64,000 nucleotides of DNA from contig NZ_FOET01000014.1 in the NCBI RefSeq assembly GCF_900110735.1, positions 62,001-126,000 of the forward strand. Reading direction: 5' to 3'. The DNA comes from Streptomyces radiopugnans. GTDB lineage: Bacteria; Actinomycetota; Actinomycetes; Streptomycetales; Streptomycetaceae. Each line of letters begins with the position of its first letter. The stretch's first letter is position 1. Made by a program: the position numbers and the translations under genes. Under the pieces are notes generated by a model that did no database searches, had not been told where the DNA came from, and was given only the letters and a program-made list of their open reading frames with translations. This document shows positions 34,222 to 43,555 of this stretch, piece by piece.

Positions 34222-36270
34222 GTGACCCCTTCACCCAGGCCCACCCTCGCCGACGTCACTCGCGGCCGGATCCTCTACGGCGGCGACTACAACCCCGAGC
34301 AGTGGCCGGAGTCCGTCTGGCCCGAGGACATGGCGCTGATGCGGGAGGCGGGCGTCAACCTCGCCACCGTCGGCGTCTTCTCCTGGGCCCGCCTCGAACC
34401 CCGCCCGGGCGAGCGCGACTTCGGCTGGCTCGACCGCGTCCTGGACCTGCTCCACGCAGGCGGGATCGGCGCCTGCCTGGCCACCCCCACCGCCTCGCCG
34501 CCCCCCTGGATGGGCGCCCGCCACCCAGAGACCCTGCCGCGCGACGAGACGGGCGCGGTCATCTGGTACGGCTCGCGCAACCACTTCTGCGCCTCCTCGC
34601 CCGTCTACCGCGACCACGCCCTGAGCATCACCACCGACCTCGCCGACCGCTACGGCGACCACCCCGCCCTGCGGCTGTGGCACGTGAACAACGAGTACGG
34701 CACCGCCTGCCGGTGCGATGTCACCGCGGCCCACTTCCGCCGCTGGCTGCGCGACCGCTACGGAAGCCTGGACGCACTCAACGACGCCTGGGGAACGGCC
34801 TTCTGGAGCCAGCGCTACGGCGACTGGGAGGAGATCATCCCGCCGCGCCGCGCCCAGTACATGGTCAACCCCACCCAGGAGCTGGACTTCCGCCGCTTCA
34901 CCAGCGACGCCCTGCTGGAGTGCTTCACCGCCGAACGCGACGCCCTGGTGGAGCGCACCCCGCACATCCCCGTCACCACCAACTTCATGCCCCTGTTCGT
35001 CGGCCAGGACGGCTGGACGTGGGCGGAGCGCGAGGACGTCGTCTCCGTCGACATCTACCCAGACCCCGCCGACCCGGAGGGAGACGACGGCGCGGCATGG
35101 GGAGCGCTGGTGCAGGACCTCACCCGCTCCCAGGCGCGCGGGCCCTGGCTGCTGATGGAGCAGGCCGCGGGCCCGGTCAACTGGCGCGGCGTCAACCACC
35201 CCAGGCCCGAGGGCCTGACACGGCTGTGGTCACTGCAGGCCGTGGCACGCGGCGCGGACGGGATCTGCTTCTTCCAGTGGCGCCAGTCCAGGCAGGGCAG
35301 CGAGAAGTTCCACTCCGGGATGCTGCCCCACGCCGGACCGCGCAGCCGCACCTTCCGCCAGGTGCGCGAACTGGGCGCGGACCTGGGGCGCCTGGGCCGG
35401 ATCATCGGCGAGTCCGTGACCGCGCGGGCTGCCGTACTGCATGACTGGAACGCCTGGTGGGCGACCCTCTCCGCCGGCCGCCCCTCCGGCCTCCTCACCT
35501 ACGAGCGGCCGCTGCGCGCCTGGCACCGCGCCCTGTGGGAGTCCCATCTGACCTGCGACCTCGCCCACCCCGAGAGCGATCTGGACGGCTACGCCCTGGT
35601 GGTGGTGCCGCATCTGTACCTGCTCACCGACGCGGCCCTGGACAATCTCGCCGCCCATGTGCGCGGCGGCGGCACCCTGGTGTGCGGCTTCTTCACCGGC
35701 GTCGCCGACACCGACGACCGGGTGCGCGAGGGCGGCGTGGACGCCCGGCTGCGGGCGGTGCTGGGCATCGGCACCGTGCACGAGTGGTGGCCGCTGGAGG
35801 AGGGCGGGACCCAGCCGCTCGCCTCCACCGGGGACGTCGTCGGTCAGGGCGCCACCGGCACCCTGTGGCGCGAGGACTTCGAGACGGACGGCGCCGAGAC
35901 CGTAGCCGTCTACCGGGGCGGCGAGCTCGACGGCCGTCCCGCGATCACCCGCCACAGCCACGGCGAGGGCACCGCCTGGTACCTGTCCACCCTCCCCGAC
36001 CCCGCCGCACTGCGCGCCCTGCTGTCCCGCGCGGCCGGCGAGGCGGGAGTGCGGCCTCCGCTTCCCGGACTGCCCGCGGGCGTGGAGGCCGTACGCCGCG
36101 GCGCCTGGCTGTTCCTCCTCAACCACCGGCGCGAGCCGACCACCGTCCCCCTGCCCGTCCCGGCGACCGACGAGCTCACCGGGCGGCGGCACGAGCACGG
36201 AATCACGCTCGGCCGCCACGGCGCCGCCGTCCTGCGCGAGGACCCGCCCGCGCCGGGGAGCGGCGCCTGA
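34222..36270 (+). CDS. GH42 beta-galactosidase
   Basis: A 682-residue family 42 enzyme that removes terminal beta-galactose. The N-terminal barrel begins RILYGGDYNPEQWPESVW. The acid/base Glu158 sits in LWHVNNEYG and the nucleophile Glu313 in PWLLMEQAAGPVNW. A trimerisation/glutamine-amidotransferase-like domain and a small beta domain follow. No signal peptide is present, so it acts in the cytoplasm after import. In xyloglucan it would strip galactose from L-type side chains before the xylosidase. It is in line with the permeases and GH12. Confidence 0.92.
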   Translation: MTPSPRPTLADVTRGRILYGGDYNPEQWPESVWPEDMALMREAGVNLATVGVFSWARLEPRPGERDFGWLDRVLDLLHAGGIGACLATPTASPPPWMGARHPETLPRDETGAVIWYGSRNHFCASSPVYRDHALSITTDLADRYGDHPALRLWHVNNEYGTACRCDVTAAHFRRWLRDRYGSLDALNDAWGTAFWSQRYGDWEEIIPPRRAQYMVNPTQELDFRRFTSDALLECFTAERDALVERTPHIPVTTNFMPLFVGQDGWTWAEREDVVSVDIYPDPADPEGDDGAAWGALVQDLTRSQARGPWLLMEQAAGPVNWRGVNHPRPEGLTRLWSLQAVARGADGICFFQWRQSRQGSEKFHSGMLPHAGPRSRTFRQVRELGADLGRLGRIIGESVTARAAVLHDWNAWWATLSAGRPSGLLTYERPLRAWHRALWESHLTCDLAHPESDLDGYALVVVPHLYLLTDAALDNLAAHVRGGGTLVCGFFTGVADTDDRVREGGVDARLRAVLGIGTVHEWWPLEEGGTQPLASTGDVVGQGATGTLWREDFETDGAETVAVYRGGELDGRPAITRHSHGEGTAWYLSTLPDPAALRALLSRAAGEAGVRPPLPGLPAGVEAVRRGAWLFLLNHRREPTTVPLPVPATDELTGRRHEHGITLGRHGAAVLREDPPAPGSGA

Positions 36271-36325
36271 ACACCGTCCCCACGACACACCCGTCCCCCC
36301 ACGACACGCCAGGAAGGCCCCCACC

Positions 36326-37189
36326 ATGAGCGATCTCATGCCCTCCCGCCGCCGCGGGCGCCGCACCGCCCTTACCGCCCGCACCGCCCGGATCGGAACC
36401 GCCGTCGCGGCGGCGCTGGCCGTCGCCGCGTCCCTGACCGCGGCCTCCACCGCCTCGGCGGCCCCCTCGCCCCGGGCGCCGGGCAAGGCCTCTGCGAAGG
36501 CCTCCGCGGGCACCTGCGACGCCTTCGGGACGATCCCGATGGGCAAGTACTACGTCAACAACAACCTCTGGGGCCAGGACTCCGGCCAGGGATGGCAGTG
36601 CGCCTGGGACACCCACCGCAGCGGCGACACCATCGGCTGGGGCACCGAGTGGCAGTGGTCCGGGGTGTCGCACGAGGTGAAGTCCTTCACCAGCGCCGTC
36701 CTGGGCTGGCACTGGGGCTGGCAGTCGGACGCCACCGAGTTGCCGGTGAGGCTCTCCGACAACCGGTCCGTGCGCACCTCGTGGCGGTACGCCGTCAGCC
36801 CCGACCCCGGCACCATGAACGTCGCCTACGACCTGTGGCTGCACGACAGGGTCGCCGAGGACTGGGAGGACCAGCCCACCGACGAGGTCATGATCTGGAC
36901 CTACCGCTCCGGCGGCGCGGGGCCCCTGGGCCAGAAGACCGGCACCGTGAACATCGGTGGCGCCACCTGGGACCTCTACCAGGGCGACATCGGCTGGAAG
37001 GTCCACTCCTTCGTGCGGACCTCCAACACCACCTCCGTCGGCCTGGACCTCAACGACTTCCTCAGGGCCCTCCAGCAGCGCGGCTCGGTGAGCCCCGCCA
37101 AGTACCTCTCCAGCGTCCAGGCGGGCACCGAGGTGTTCACCGGCGCCGGGCGCCTGGACACCTCGGCCTACTCCGTCGACGTCGGCTGA
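36326..37189 (+). CDS. Secreted GH12 endoglucanase, probable xyloglucanase
   Basis: A 287-residue exported enzyme. The ATG at 36326 follows AGGAAGG, and the N-terminus has a basic region and signal peptide ending near the ASAAPS site at about residue 48. The GH12 beta-jelly-roll motifs are clear: YYVNNNLWG, the nucleophile Glu187 in TDEVMIW, and the acid/base Glu269 in SSVQAGTEVFTG. No carbohydrate-binding module is attached. GH12 enzymes cut beta-1,4-glucan or xyloglucan; the neighbouring alpha-xylosidase and beta-galactosidase favour xyloglucan. It is the only secreted hydrolase in this locus. Confidence 0.9.
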   Translation: MSDLMPSRRRGRRTALTARTARIGTAVAAALAVAASLTAASTASAAPSPRAPGKASAKASAGTCDAFGTIPMGKYYVNNNLWGQDSGQGWQCAWDTHRSGDTIGWGTEWQWSGVSHEVKSFTSAVLGWHWGWQSDATELPVRLSDNRSVRTSWRYAVSPDPGTMNVAYDLWLHDRVAEDWEDQPTDEVMIWTYRSGGAGPLGQKTGTVNIGGATWDLYQGDIGWKVHSFVRTSNTTSVGLDLNDFLRALQQRGSVSPAKYLSSVQAGTEVFTGAGRLDTSAYSVDVG

Positions 37190-37214
37190 CGGCCCCCGCA
37201 CCTCTCCCGGAAGA

Positions 37215-37253
37215 CGGACGGCGCCGGCGGATCGCGTCCGCCGGCGCCGTCCG
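37215..37253. terminator. Strong bidirectional terminator
   Basis: Seventeen-base arms 37215-37231 and 37237-37253 are exact complements with a five-base TCGCG loop. It lies between the convergent GH12 and GH31 genes. Confidence 0.85.
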
Positions 37254-37276
37254 CGCGGCACCTGCCGCCCGCCGCC

Positions 37277-39325
37277 TCAGTCCTCCCGCACCGGAAGCCG
37301 CGCGCCGTCCCGCAGGAACAGCGGGATCCGCTCCAGCGGCGCGGGCACGGTGACCGGCCCGCCGCCGGGGTACCTCTCGCCCGTCCAGGCGTCCGTCCAC
37401 TCCGCCCCGGCCGGCAGGTGCACGGTGCGCTCCCGGGCGCCGGCCTCCAGCACGGGCGCCACCAGCAGGTCGGGCCCGAACAGATAGGCGTCGTCCACCT
37501 CCCAGGCGGCCGGGTCGCCGGGGAACTCCAGGAACAGCGGGCGCATCGGCGGCAGCCCCTCGGTGTGGGCGGCACGCATCTGCTCCAGCACGTACGGCCT
37601 GAGCCGTTCGCGCAGCCGCAGGTACGCCTCCAGGATCTCCCCGGCCTCCCGGCCGTAGGACCACACCTCGTTGGGACCGCCGGTCATGTCCGGGCCCAGC
37701 GGCATGCCGGGATCGCGGAAGCCGTGCAGCCGCATCAGCGGGGAGAGCGCGCCGAACTGGAACCAGCGCACCATCACCTCGCGGTAGGCCGGGTCGTCCG
37801 GATCGCCGCCGTGGAAGCCGCCGATGTCGGTGTTCCACCACGGGATGCCCGACAGCGCGGTGTTGAGGCCGGCCGCGATCTGGCGGCGCAGGGTGGCGAA
37901 GTCGGTGCCGATGTCCCCGGACCACAGGGCGGCGCCGTAGCGCTGGGAGCCCGCCCAGGCCGACCGGTTCAGCGAGATGATCCCGGTCTCGCCCTCGGCG
38001 GCCAGGCCGTCGTGGACGGTGCGGGCGTTCTCGCGCGGGTAGAGGTTGGACACCTCCAGCCCGGGGCCGGCGTGGTAGCGCAGATTGGCCGCGAAGCCCG
38101 GCTTGAGCTCCGGCTCCCCGGCGTCCAGCCAGAACGCCGTGATGCCGTACGACAGGTAGTTCTCCCGGATGCGGGACCACACGAAGTCGCGGGCGTCGGG
38201 GTTGGTGGCGTCGTAGAAGGCGACCTGGACGGGCTCGGCCACCCCCTTGTCCGGCCAGTCGGCGTGCGCCATCGGCCCGTACTCGGTGCCGATGAACAGG
38301 CCCTGCTGCTCCATCGGCCGGTGGTTCTCGCTCAGCGGCGAGACCGACGGCCACACCGAGACCACCAGCTTCACGCCCAGCTCGTCCAGCTCCTTGACCA
38401 TGGCGGCCGGGTCGGGCCACTCGGCCGGGTCGAACCGCCACTCGCCCAGATGCGTCCAGTGGAAGAAGTCGCAGACGATCGCCGACAGCGGCAGCCCGCG
38501 CCGCTTGTACTCCCGCGCCACCGACAGCAGTTCGTCCTGGGTGCGGTAGCGCAGCTTGCACTGCCAGAAACCGGCCGCCCACTCCGGCAGCATCGGGGTG
38601 CGGCCGGTGGCGGCCGAGTAGCGGCGCTGGGCGTCGGCCGGGTCGCCGGCGGTGATCCAGTAGTCGATCTGGCGGGCGGAGTCGGCGACCCAGCGGGTGC
38701 CGTTGTGCGCCAGCTCCACCCGTCCGACGGCCGGGTTGTTCCACAGCAGGGTGTAGCCGCGCGAGGAGGTCAGCACGGGGATGGAGACCTCGGCGTTGCG
38801 CTGGACGAGGTCGACCACCGCGCCCTTCTGGTCCAGCAGCCCGTGCTGGTGCTGGCCCAGCCCGTACAGCCGCTCGCCCCCGTAGGCGGCGAAGCGCTGC
38901 TCCAGGCGGTGGTAGCCGTTGCCGGTGGCGGTGTGCAGCCGGGAGCCGGGCCACCAGAAGTGGGCGCGGTCCTCGGACAGCAGCTCGGCGCCGTCGCCGG
39001 TGCGCACGAAGCGGAGCATGCCGTCGGCGCTCACCACGGCGGTGATCGCCCCGCAGGTCACCCGGGCGTGGTCGTCCTCGATCCGGATGTCCGGCTCGGA
39101 CCCGGCGGGCGGCGGATCGGCCAGGAGCGCGCCGGGCAGTCCGTCCAGGACCGGGCCGCCCAGCCGGGCGCGGACCCGTACGGCGTCCGGACCCCAGGGC
39201 TCGACGCGTACGGTCTCCTGCCGCCCGCGCCACTCCAGCACGCCGTCGCGCGTGCGGAAGGTGCCGCGGGTGGGGGAGGACTGGGCCAGGGAGGAGGGGG
39301 GAGGGGAGAAGGCGGGTGTGGACAC
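37277..39325 (-). CDS. GH31 alpha-xylosidase-like enzyme
   Basis: A 682-residue family 31 hydrolase. The GTG at 39325 is preceded by AGGAG. The nucleophile Asp401 lies in AFWLDAGEPEL and the acid/base Asp471 in LWSGDIG. The WLDAxEPE form of the nucleophile region is that of alpha-xylosidases of xyloglucan loci, whereas alpha-glucosidases usually read WxDMNE. No signal peptide is present, so it should act on imported oligosaccharides, removing alpha-1,6-xylose from the non-reducing end. The lacI gene lies upstream on the same strand with 107 bases between, probably one operon. Alpha-glucosidase remains possible. Confidence 0.85.
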   Translation of the reverse strand: MSTPAFSPPPSSLAQSSPTRGTFRTRDGVLEWRGRQETVRVEPWGPDAVRVRARLGGPVLDGLPGALLADPPPAGSEPDIRIEDDHARVTCGAITAVVSADGMLRFVRTGDGAELLSEDRAHFWWPGSRLHTATGNGYHRLEQRFAAYGGERLYGLGQHQHGLLDQKGAVVDLVQRNAEVSIPVLTSSRGYTLLWNNPAVGRVELAHNGTRWVADSARQIDYWITAGDPADAQRRYSAATGRTPMLPEWAAGFWQCKLRYRTQDELLSVAREYKRRGLPLSAIVCDFFHWTHLGEWRFDPAEWPDPAAMVKELDELGVKLVVSVWPSVSPLSENHRPMEQQGLFIGTEYGPMAHADWPDKGVAEPVQVAFYDATNPDARDFVWSRIRENYLSYGITAFWLDAGEPELKPGFAANLRYHAGPGLEVSNLYPRENARTVHDGLAAEGETGIISLNRSAWAGSQRYGAALWSGDIGTDFATLRRQIAAGLNTALSGIPWWNTDIGGFHGGDPDDPAYREVMVRWFQFGALSPLMRLHGFRDPGMPLGPDMTGGPNEVWSYGREAGEILEAYLRLRERLRPYVLEQMRAAHTEGLPPMRPLFLEFPGDPAAWEVDDAYLFGPDLLVAPVLEAGARERTVHLPAGAEWTDAWTGERYPGGGPVTVPAPLERIPLFLRDGARLPVRED

Positions 39326-39432
39326 GGGGCTCCTGAGGGGCTCGTCGGTGTGCGGACCGGTCGGGCGGGAAGAGCGGGGAGCGGCGGGAGAAGCGGGGGA
39401 GCGGTGAGTGGTGAGCGGCGGGAGCGCGGGGA

Positions 39433-40446
39433 TCAGCGGGCGGCGGGGGCCGGACCGGAGCTGGCCCGCACCGTCAGCCGCGGGGGCAGGAGTTCGAGGC
39501 GGTCCCCGCGCTCGCCGCGCACCCTGGCCATCACCAGCTCCACCGCGCGGCGCCCCATCTCGTGGGCGGGTATGGCCACCGAGGTCAGGCGCACGGACGC
39601 CTGGACGGCCACCTGGTCGGGGCAGATGGCGACCACCGAGACGTCCTCGGGCACGGCCCGGCCCTGCTGGCGCAGCAGGCTCAGCAGCGGGTCGATGGCG
39701 GCCTCGTTCTGCACGACGAAGCCGGTGGTGCCGGGGCGTTCGTCGAGGATGCGGGCGAGCGTCCCGGCCATCGCCGCGTAGCTGCCCTCGCACGGCCGGT
39801 GCAGCAGCCGCACCCCCAGTTCGGCGGCGCGGGCGCGCAGCCCGTCGCGGGTGCGCTCGGCGAAGCCGGTGTGCCGCTCGTAGACGGCGGCCGCCTCGCC
39901 GACCACCGCGATGTCGCGGTGGCCCAGCTCGGCCAGGTGTTCCACGCACAGCGCGCCGGTGGCGGTGAAGTCCAGGTCGACGCAGGTCAGTCCGGACGGG
40001 TCGGCGGGGATGCCGATGAGCACGGCGGGGCGCCCGGTGTCGCGCAGCAGCGGCAGGCGGGCGTCGTCCAGCTCGACGTCCATCAGGATCATCGCGTCGG
40101 CCAGTCCGCTGCCCACCACCCGCCGTACCGCCTCCGGTCCCTCCTCGCCGGTCAGCAGCAGCACGTCGTGGTCGTGGGCGCGGGCGGTGGTGGCGACGGC
40201 CAGGGCGATCTCCATCATCACCGGCACGTACATGTCGGTGCGCAGCGGCATCATCAGGGCGATGATGTTGGACCTGCTGCTGGCCAGCGCCCGCGCACCG
40301 GCGTTGGGGTGGTATCCCAGCTCGCGGATGCTCTGCTCGACGCGTTCGCGGGTGGCGGCGGAGATGGAACGCTTTCCGCTGAGGACGTAGCTCACGGTGC
40401 TGGCGGAGACTCCGGCGTGCCGGGCGACCTCGGCGAGGGTGACCAT
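39433..40446 (-). CDS. LacI-family repressor of the glycan locus
   Basis: A 337-residue LacI/GalR-type regulator. The N-terminal helix-turn-helix (TLAEVARHAGVSASTVSYVL) and hinge helix region (NAGARALASSRS) are intact, followed by a periplasmic-binding-like effector domain. The ATG at 40446 follows GGAGAG. Four copies of one palindrome near its own promoter and in the GH3/importer gap are the likely operators. A LacI gene beside such sites usually represses until a sugar fragment binds. It probably starts an operon with GH31. Confidence 0.9.
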   Translation of the reverse strand: MVTLAEVARHAGVSASTVSYVLSGKRSISAATRERVEQSIRELGYHPNAGARALASSRSNIIALMMPLRTDMYVPVMMEIALAVATTARAHDHDVLLLTGEEGPEAVRRVVGSGLADAMILMDVELDDARLPLLRDTGRPAVLIGIPADPSGLTCVDLDFTATGALCVEHLAELGHRDIAVVGEAAAVYERHTGFAERTRDGLRARAAELGVRLLHRPCEGSYAAMAGTLARILDERPGTTGFVVQNEAAIDPLLSLLRQQGRAVPEDVSVVAICPDQVAVQASVRLTSVAIPAHEMGRRAVELVMARVRGERGDRLELLPPRLTVRASSGPAPAAR

Positions 40447-40479
40447 GGGCTCTCCAGGGCGGTGCGGGAAGCGGCTGAG

Positions 40480-40493
40480 GTGAAGCGCTTCGA
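40480..40493. promoter_or_regulatory. LacI-type operator before lacI
   Basis: GTGAAGCGCTTCGA, matching 12 of 14 bases of the perfect operator, lies 34 bases before the lacI start and downstream of the candidate lacI promoter. It suggests autoregulation. Confidence 0.75.
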
Positions 40494-40511
40494 CAGGGAA
40501 TCTGCGGACCG

Positions 40512-40540
40512 ACCCTAAACCCGACCTGACCGCCTGTCCA
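40512..40540 (-). promoter_or_regulatory. Candidate lacI promoter
   Basis: On the minus strand TGGACA (complement of 40535-40540) is followed after 17 bases by TAGGGT (complement of 40512-40517), a good Streptomyces vegetative promoter fit. Operators lie on both sides of it. Confidence 0.6.
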
Positions 40541-40559
40541 GATACTCTGCGAAGGGTTG

Positions 40560-40573
40560 TCGAAGCGCTTCAA
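40560..40573. promoter_or_regulatory. LacI-type operator, distal copy
   Basis: TCGAAGCGCTTCAA, 13 of 14 matches to the perfect operator, lies about 20 bases upstream of the lacI -35 element and 125 bases before the acyl-CoA dehydrogenase start. Looping with the proximal site is possible. Confidence 0.75.
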
Positions 40574-40698
40574 CAAGTGGTCGCATACGGGTGCACCGCA
40601 CCCCGGAAGCGGTACGTACCGTGCACAACGGGTACACGCATCGCGCAGTACCCGGCAGTAGTGCTCGATGGCGCCCCGGCAGTGCGAGGTGAACCGCG

Positions 40699-42615
40699 AT
40701 GACAGTCTCCGAACGCGAAGCGCGACAGGTGGCCGAGGCCGCGAGGGAACAGGGCTGGCGCAAGCCGAGCTTCGCCAGGGAGCTGTTCCTCGGCCGCTTC
40801 CGCCTCGACCTGATCCACCCCCACCCCCGGCCCGCGGACGCCGACGCCCGGCGCGGCGAGGAGTTCCTCGCCAGGCTCCGGGCCTTCTGCGAGGCGGAGA
40901 TCGACGGCCCGCGCATCGACCGCGAGGGCATGATCCCCGACGAGGTGGTCAAGGGACTCAAGGAACTCGGCGCGCTCGGCATGAAGATCGACCCCGAGTA
41001 CGGCGGCCTGGGCCTGAGCCAGCTCCACTACAACCGCGCCCTGGCCCTGGCCGGATCGGCCAGCCCCGCCGTCGGCGCGCTGCTGTCGGCGCACCAGTCG
41101 ATCGGTGTGCCCCAGCCGCTGAAGATGTTCGGCACCGAGGAGCAGAAGAAGGCGTTCCTGCCGCGCTGCGCCCGCGGCGACATCTCGGCCTTCCTGCTCA
41201 CCGAACCGGACGTCGGCTCCGACCCGGCCCGCCTGGCCACCACCGCCGTACCCGACGGCGACTCCTACGTCCTGGACGGCGTGAAGCTGTGGACCACCAA
41301 CGGCGTCGTCGCCGACCTGCTGGTGGTCATGGCCCGCGTACCGGCCTCGGAGGGCCACCGGGGCGGCATCACCGCCTTCGTCGTCGAGGCCGACTCCGAG
41401 GGCATCACCGTGGAGAACCGCAACGCCTTCATGGGCCTGCGCGGCATCGAGAACGGCGTCACCCGCTTCCACCGCGTCCGCGTCCCGGCCGCCAACCGGA
41501 TCGGCCCCGAGGGCGCCGGGCTGAAGATCGCGCTGACCACCCTCAACACCGGCCGCCTCTCCCTGCCCGCGATGTGCGCGGGGGCGGGCAAGTGGTGCCT
41601 GAAGATCGCCCGCGAGTGGTCCGCGGCCCGCGAGCAGTGGGGCAAGCCGATCGCGTACCACGAGGCCGTCGGAAGCAAGATCTCCTTCATCGCCGCGACC
41701 ACCTTCGCCCTGGAGGCCGTCCTCGACCTCGCCTCCCAGATGGCCGACGACGACCGCAACGACATCCGCATCGAGGCCGCCCTAGCCAAGCTCTACGGCT
41801 CGGAGATGGCGTACGAGATGGCCGACGAACTGGTCCAGATCCGCGGAGGGCGCGGCTTCGAGACCGCCGACTCCCTGGCCGCCCGCGGTGAACGCGGTGT
41901 GCCGGCCGAGCAGATGCTGCGCGACCTGCGCATCAACCGCATCTTCGAGGGCTCCACCGAGATCATGCACCTGCTCATCGCCCGCGAGGCCGTCGACGCC
42001 CACCTGTCGGTCGCGGGCGACCTGGTCGACCCCGACAAGAGCCTCACCGACAAGGGCCGCGCGGCCGTCCGCGCCGGCGGCTTCTACGCCCGCTGGCTGC
42101 CCAAACTGGTCACCGGGCACGGGCAACTACCCACTTCCTATCGGGAGTTCCACCCCGGCGGCCACCCCGACCTGGCCGTCCACCTGCGCTACGTCGAACG
42201 CACCTCCCGCCGCCTGGCCCGCGCCACCTTTCTGGGCATGTCCCGCTGGCAGGCGAAACTGGAGGGCAAACAGGGCTTCCTGGGGCGGATCGTGGACATC
42301 GGCGCCGAACTGTTCGCCATGAGCGCGGCCTGCGTGCGGGCGGAGATGCTGCGCGCCCGGGGCGAGAACGGCCGCGCCGCCTACCAGCTCGCCGACGCCT
42401 TCTGCCGCCAGGCCCGCATCCGCACCGAGGAACTCTTCGACCGGCTGTGGGACAACACCGACGACATCGACCGCAAGGTCGTGCGCGGCGTGCTGGGCGG
42501 CGCGTACACCTGGCTGGAGGAGGGCGTCGTCGACCCTTCCACCCCCGGCCCCTGGATCGCCCCGGCCAACCCCGGCCCCTCCACCCGCACGGACGTCCAC
42601 CGCCCCATCCCCTGA
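40699..42615 (+). CDS. Acyl-CoA dehydrogenase
   Basis: A 638-residue FAD-dependent acyl-CoA dehydrogenase catalysing the first step of fatty acid beta-oxidation. The substrate and FAD-binding segments FLLTEPDVGSDPARLATTA and LWTTNGVVADLLVVMARV are clear. The C-terminal QIRGGRGFETADS and RINRIFEGSTEIMHL segments fit too. It is longer than the usual 380 residues because of an additional C-terminal helical domain, as in the long actinobacterial and FadE-like members. It begins at the ATG at 40699 and stands apart from the sugar locus. Confidence 0.88.
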   Translation: MTVSEREARQVAEAAREQGWRKPSFARELFLGRFRLDLIHPHPRPADADARRGEEFLARLRAFCEAEIDGPRIDREGMIPDEVVKGLKELGALGMKIDPEYGGLGLSQLHYNRALALAGSASPAVGALLSAHQSIGVPQPLKMFGTEEQKKAFLPRCARGDISAFLLTEPDVGSDPARLATTAVPDGDSYVLDGVKLWTTNGVVADLLVVMARVPASEGHRGGITAFVVEADSEGITVENRNAFMGLRGIENGVTRFHRVRVPAANRIGPEGAGLKIALTTLNTGRLSLPAMCAGAGKWCLKIAREWSAAREQWGKPIAYHEAVGSKISFIAATTFALEAVLDLASQMADDDRNDIRIEAALAKLYGSEMAYEMADELVQIRGGRGFETADSLAARGERGVPAEQMLRDLRINRIFEGSTEIMHLLIAREAVDAHLSVAGDLVDPDKSLTDKGRAAVRAGGFYARWLPKLVTGHGQLPTSYREFHPGGHPDLAVHLRYVERTSRRLARATFLGMSRWQAKLEGKQGFLGRIVDIGAELFAMSAACVRAEMLRARGENGRAAYQLADAFCRQARIRTEELFDRLWDNTDDIDRKVVRGVLGGAYTWLEEGVVDPSTPGPWIAPANPGPSTRTDVHRPIP

Positions 42616-42657
42616 CCGCGCCGCCCCCGGTTCGCCCGGCCCGCCATCGGCAGGCGG

Positions 42658-43404
42658 CTACCCCGGCACGGTGAGACCCGCGGCACGGGCCAGGACGCGG
42701 GCCGTTGTGCGGCCGGCCTCCAGGGCGTCCGCGCCGCGGGCCGGGACGCACCGCTCCCGCGCGGGGTCGTACTCGGTCATCACCGCGCCCGCGTGGTCGG
42801 TGCCGGTCTCGGTGAGGGTGACCGGCCACCCCCACCGGCGGAGGACGGGCACGAAGTCCCGCGAGTGACGGATGTCCGCGATGCCGTCGGCGGTGCCGTG
42901 CACCAGATGGACCGGGACCGGGGCCGCGGACGTCGCGGCCAACGCGTCACGCAGGTCGCGCAGCCCCATCTCCGGGCGCTCCCACAGGTACCTGCCCGCG
43001 ATCCCGGCGACCGCCGCGGGCCGCCACCCGTCCACCAGCTCGGGCCGGACCGCGACGCTCACCGCGGCGTACGCGCCCAGCGACCAGCCGGCCAGCACGA
43101 TCCGGCCGGCGTCGCCCCCCGGTTCACCGGCCCGCTCCCGGACGAAACGCACCGACGCCCGCAGATGCCCCCAGCCGCCGTCGGGTGCGTCCGGGCGCCA
43201 GTCGGGCACCACGACCGTCAGACCCAGCGCGGCGGCCTGACGGGCGACCGGCGCGAGCACATCCCGTTCGTCCGGCCCCCTGCCGTGCCAGAGGAGGACG
43301 ATGGGCGCGGCCGCCGGGGCGCTGACGGGCCGGTGGATGTCCAGTAACCGGCCGCCGGGTTCGTAGACGACGCCTTGTTCGGTGCTGACAGTGGTCTCGT
43401 TCAC
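42658..43404 (-). CDS. Alpha/beta hydrolase
   Basis: A 248-residue esterase or lipase-like protein. The oxyanion region LLWHGRGP, the nucleophile elbow GWSLGAYAA, an aspartate in LVHGTADGI and a histidine in ETGTDHAGAV form a plausible catalytic set. There is no signal peptide. The GTG at 43404 lacks a clear ribosome-binding site. It resembles dienelactone hydrolase/BD-FAE type esterases; the substrate is unknown. It is convergent with the acyl-CoA dehydrogenase. Confidence 0.8.
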   Translation of the reverse strand: MNETTVSTEQGVVYEPGGRLLDIHRPVSAPAAAPIVLLWHGRGPDERDVLAPVARQAAALGLTVVVPDWRPDAPDGGWGHLRASVRFVRERAGEPGGDAGRIVLAGWSLGAYAAVSVAVRPELVDGWRPAAVAGIAGRYLWERPEMGLRDLRDALAATSAAPVPVHLVHGTADGIADIRHSRDFVPVLRRWGWPVTLTETGTDHAGAVMTEYDPARERCVPARGADALEAGRTTARVLARAAGLTVPG

Positions 43405-43492
43405 GTCCGGTCGAACGGTTCGGGCTGGGTGAAGGTGCCGGGCGGGACGGCCCGTTCCTTCCGGTCCGGGGGCGACCGGCCGCGAGCGGCGC

Positions 43493-43526
43493 GACAGGGC
43501 TCCCGGCCGAGGCCGGGAGCCCTGTC
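43493..43526 (-). terminator. Terminator after the subtilase gene
   Basis: Sixteen-base arms 43493-43508 and 43511-43526 are exact complements with a two-base loop. It lies 30 bases past the subtilase stop codon on the minus strand. Confidence 0.8.
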
Positions 43527-43555
43527 AGCGGTGTCGGCCGCCGGACTCGCCGAGA

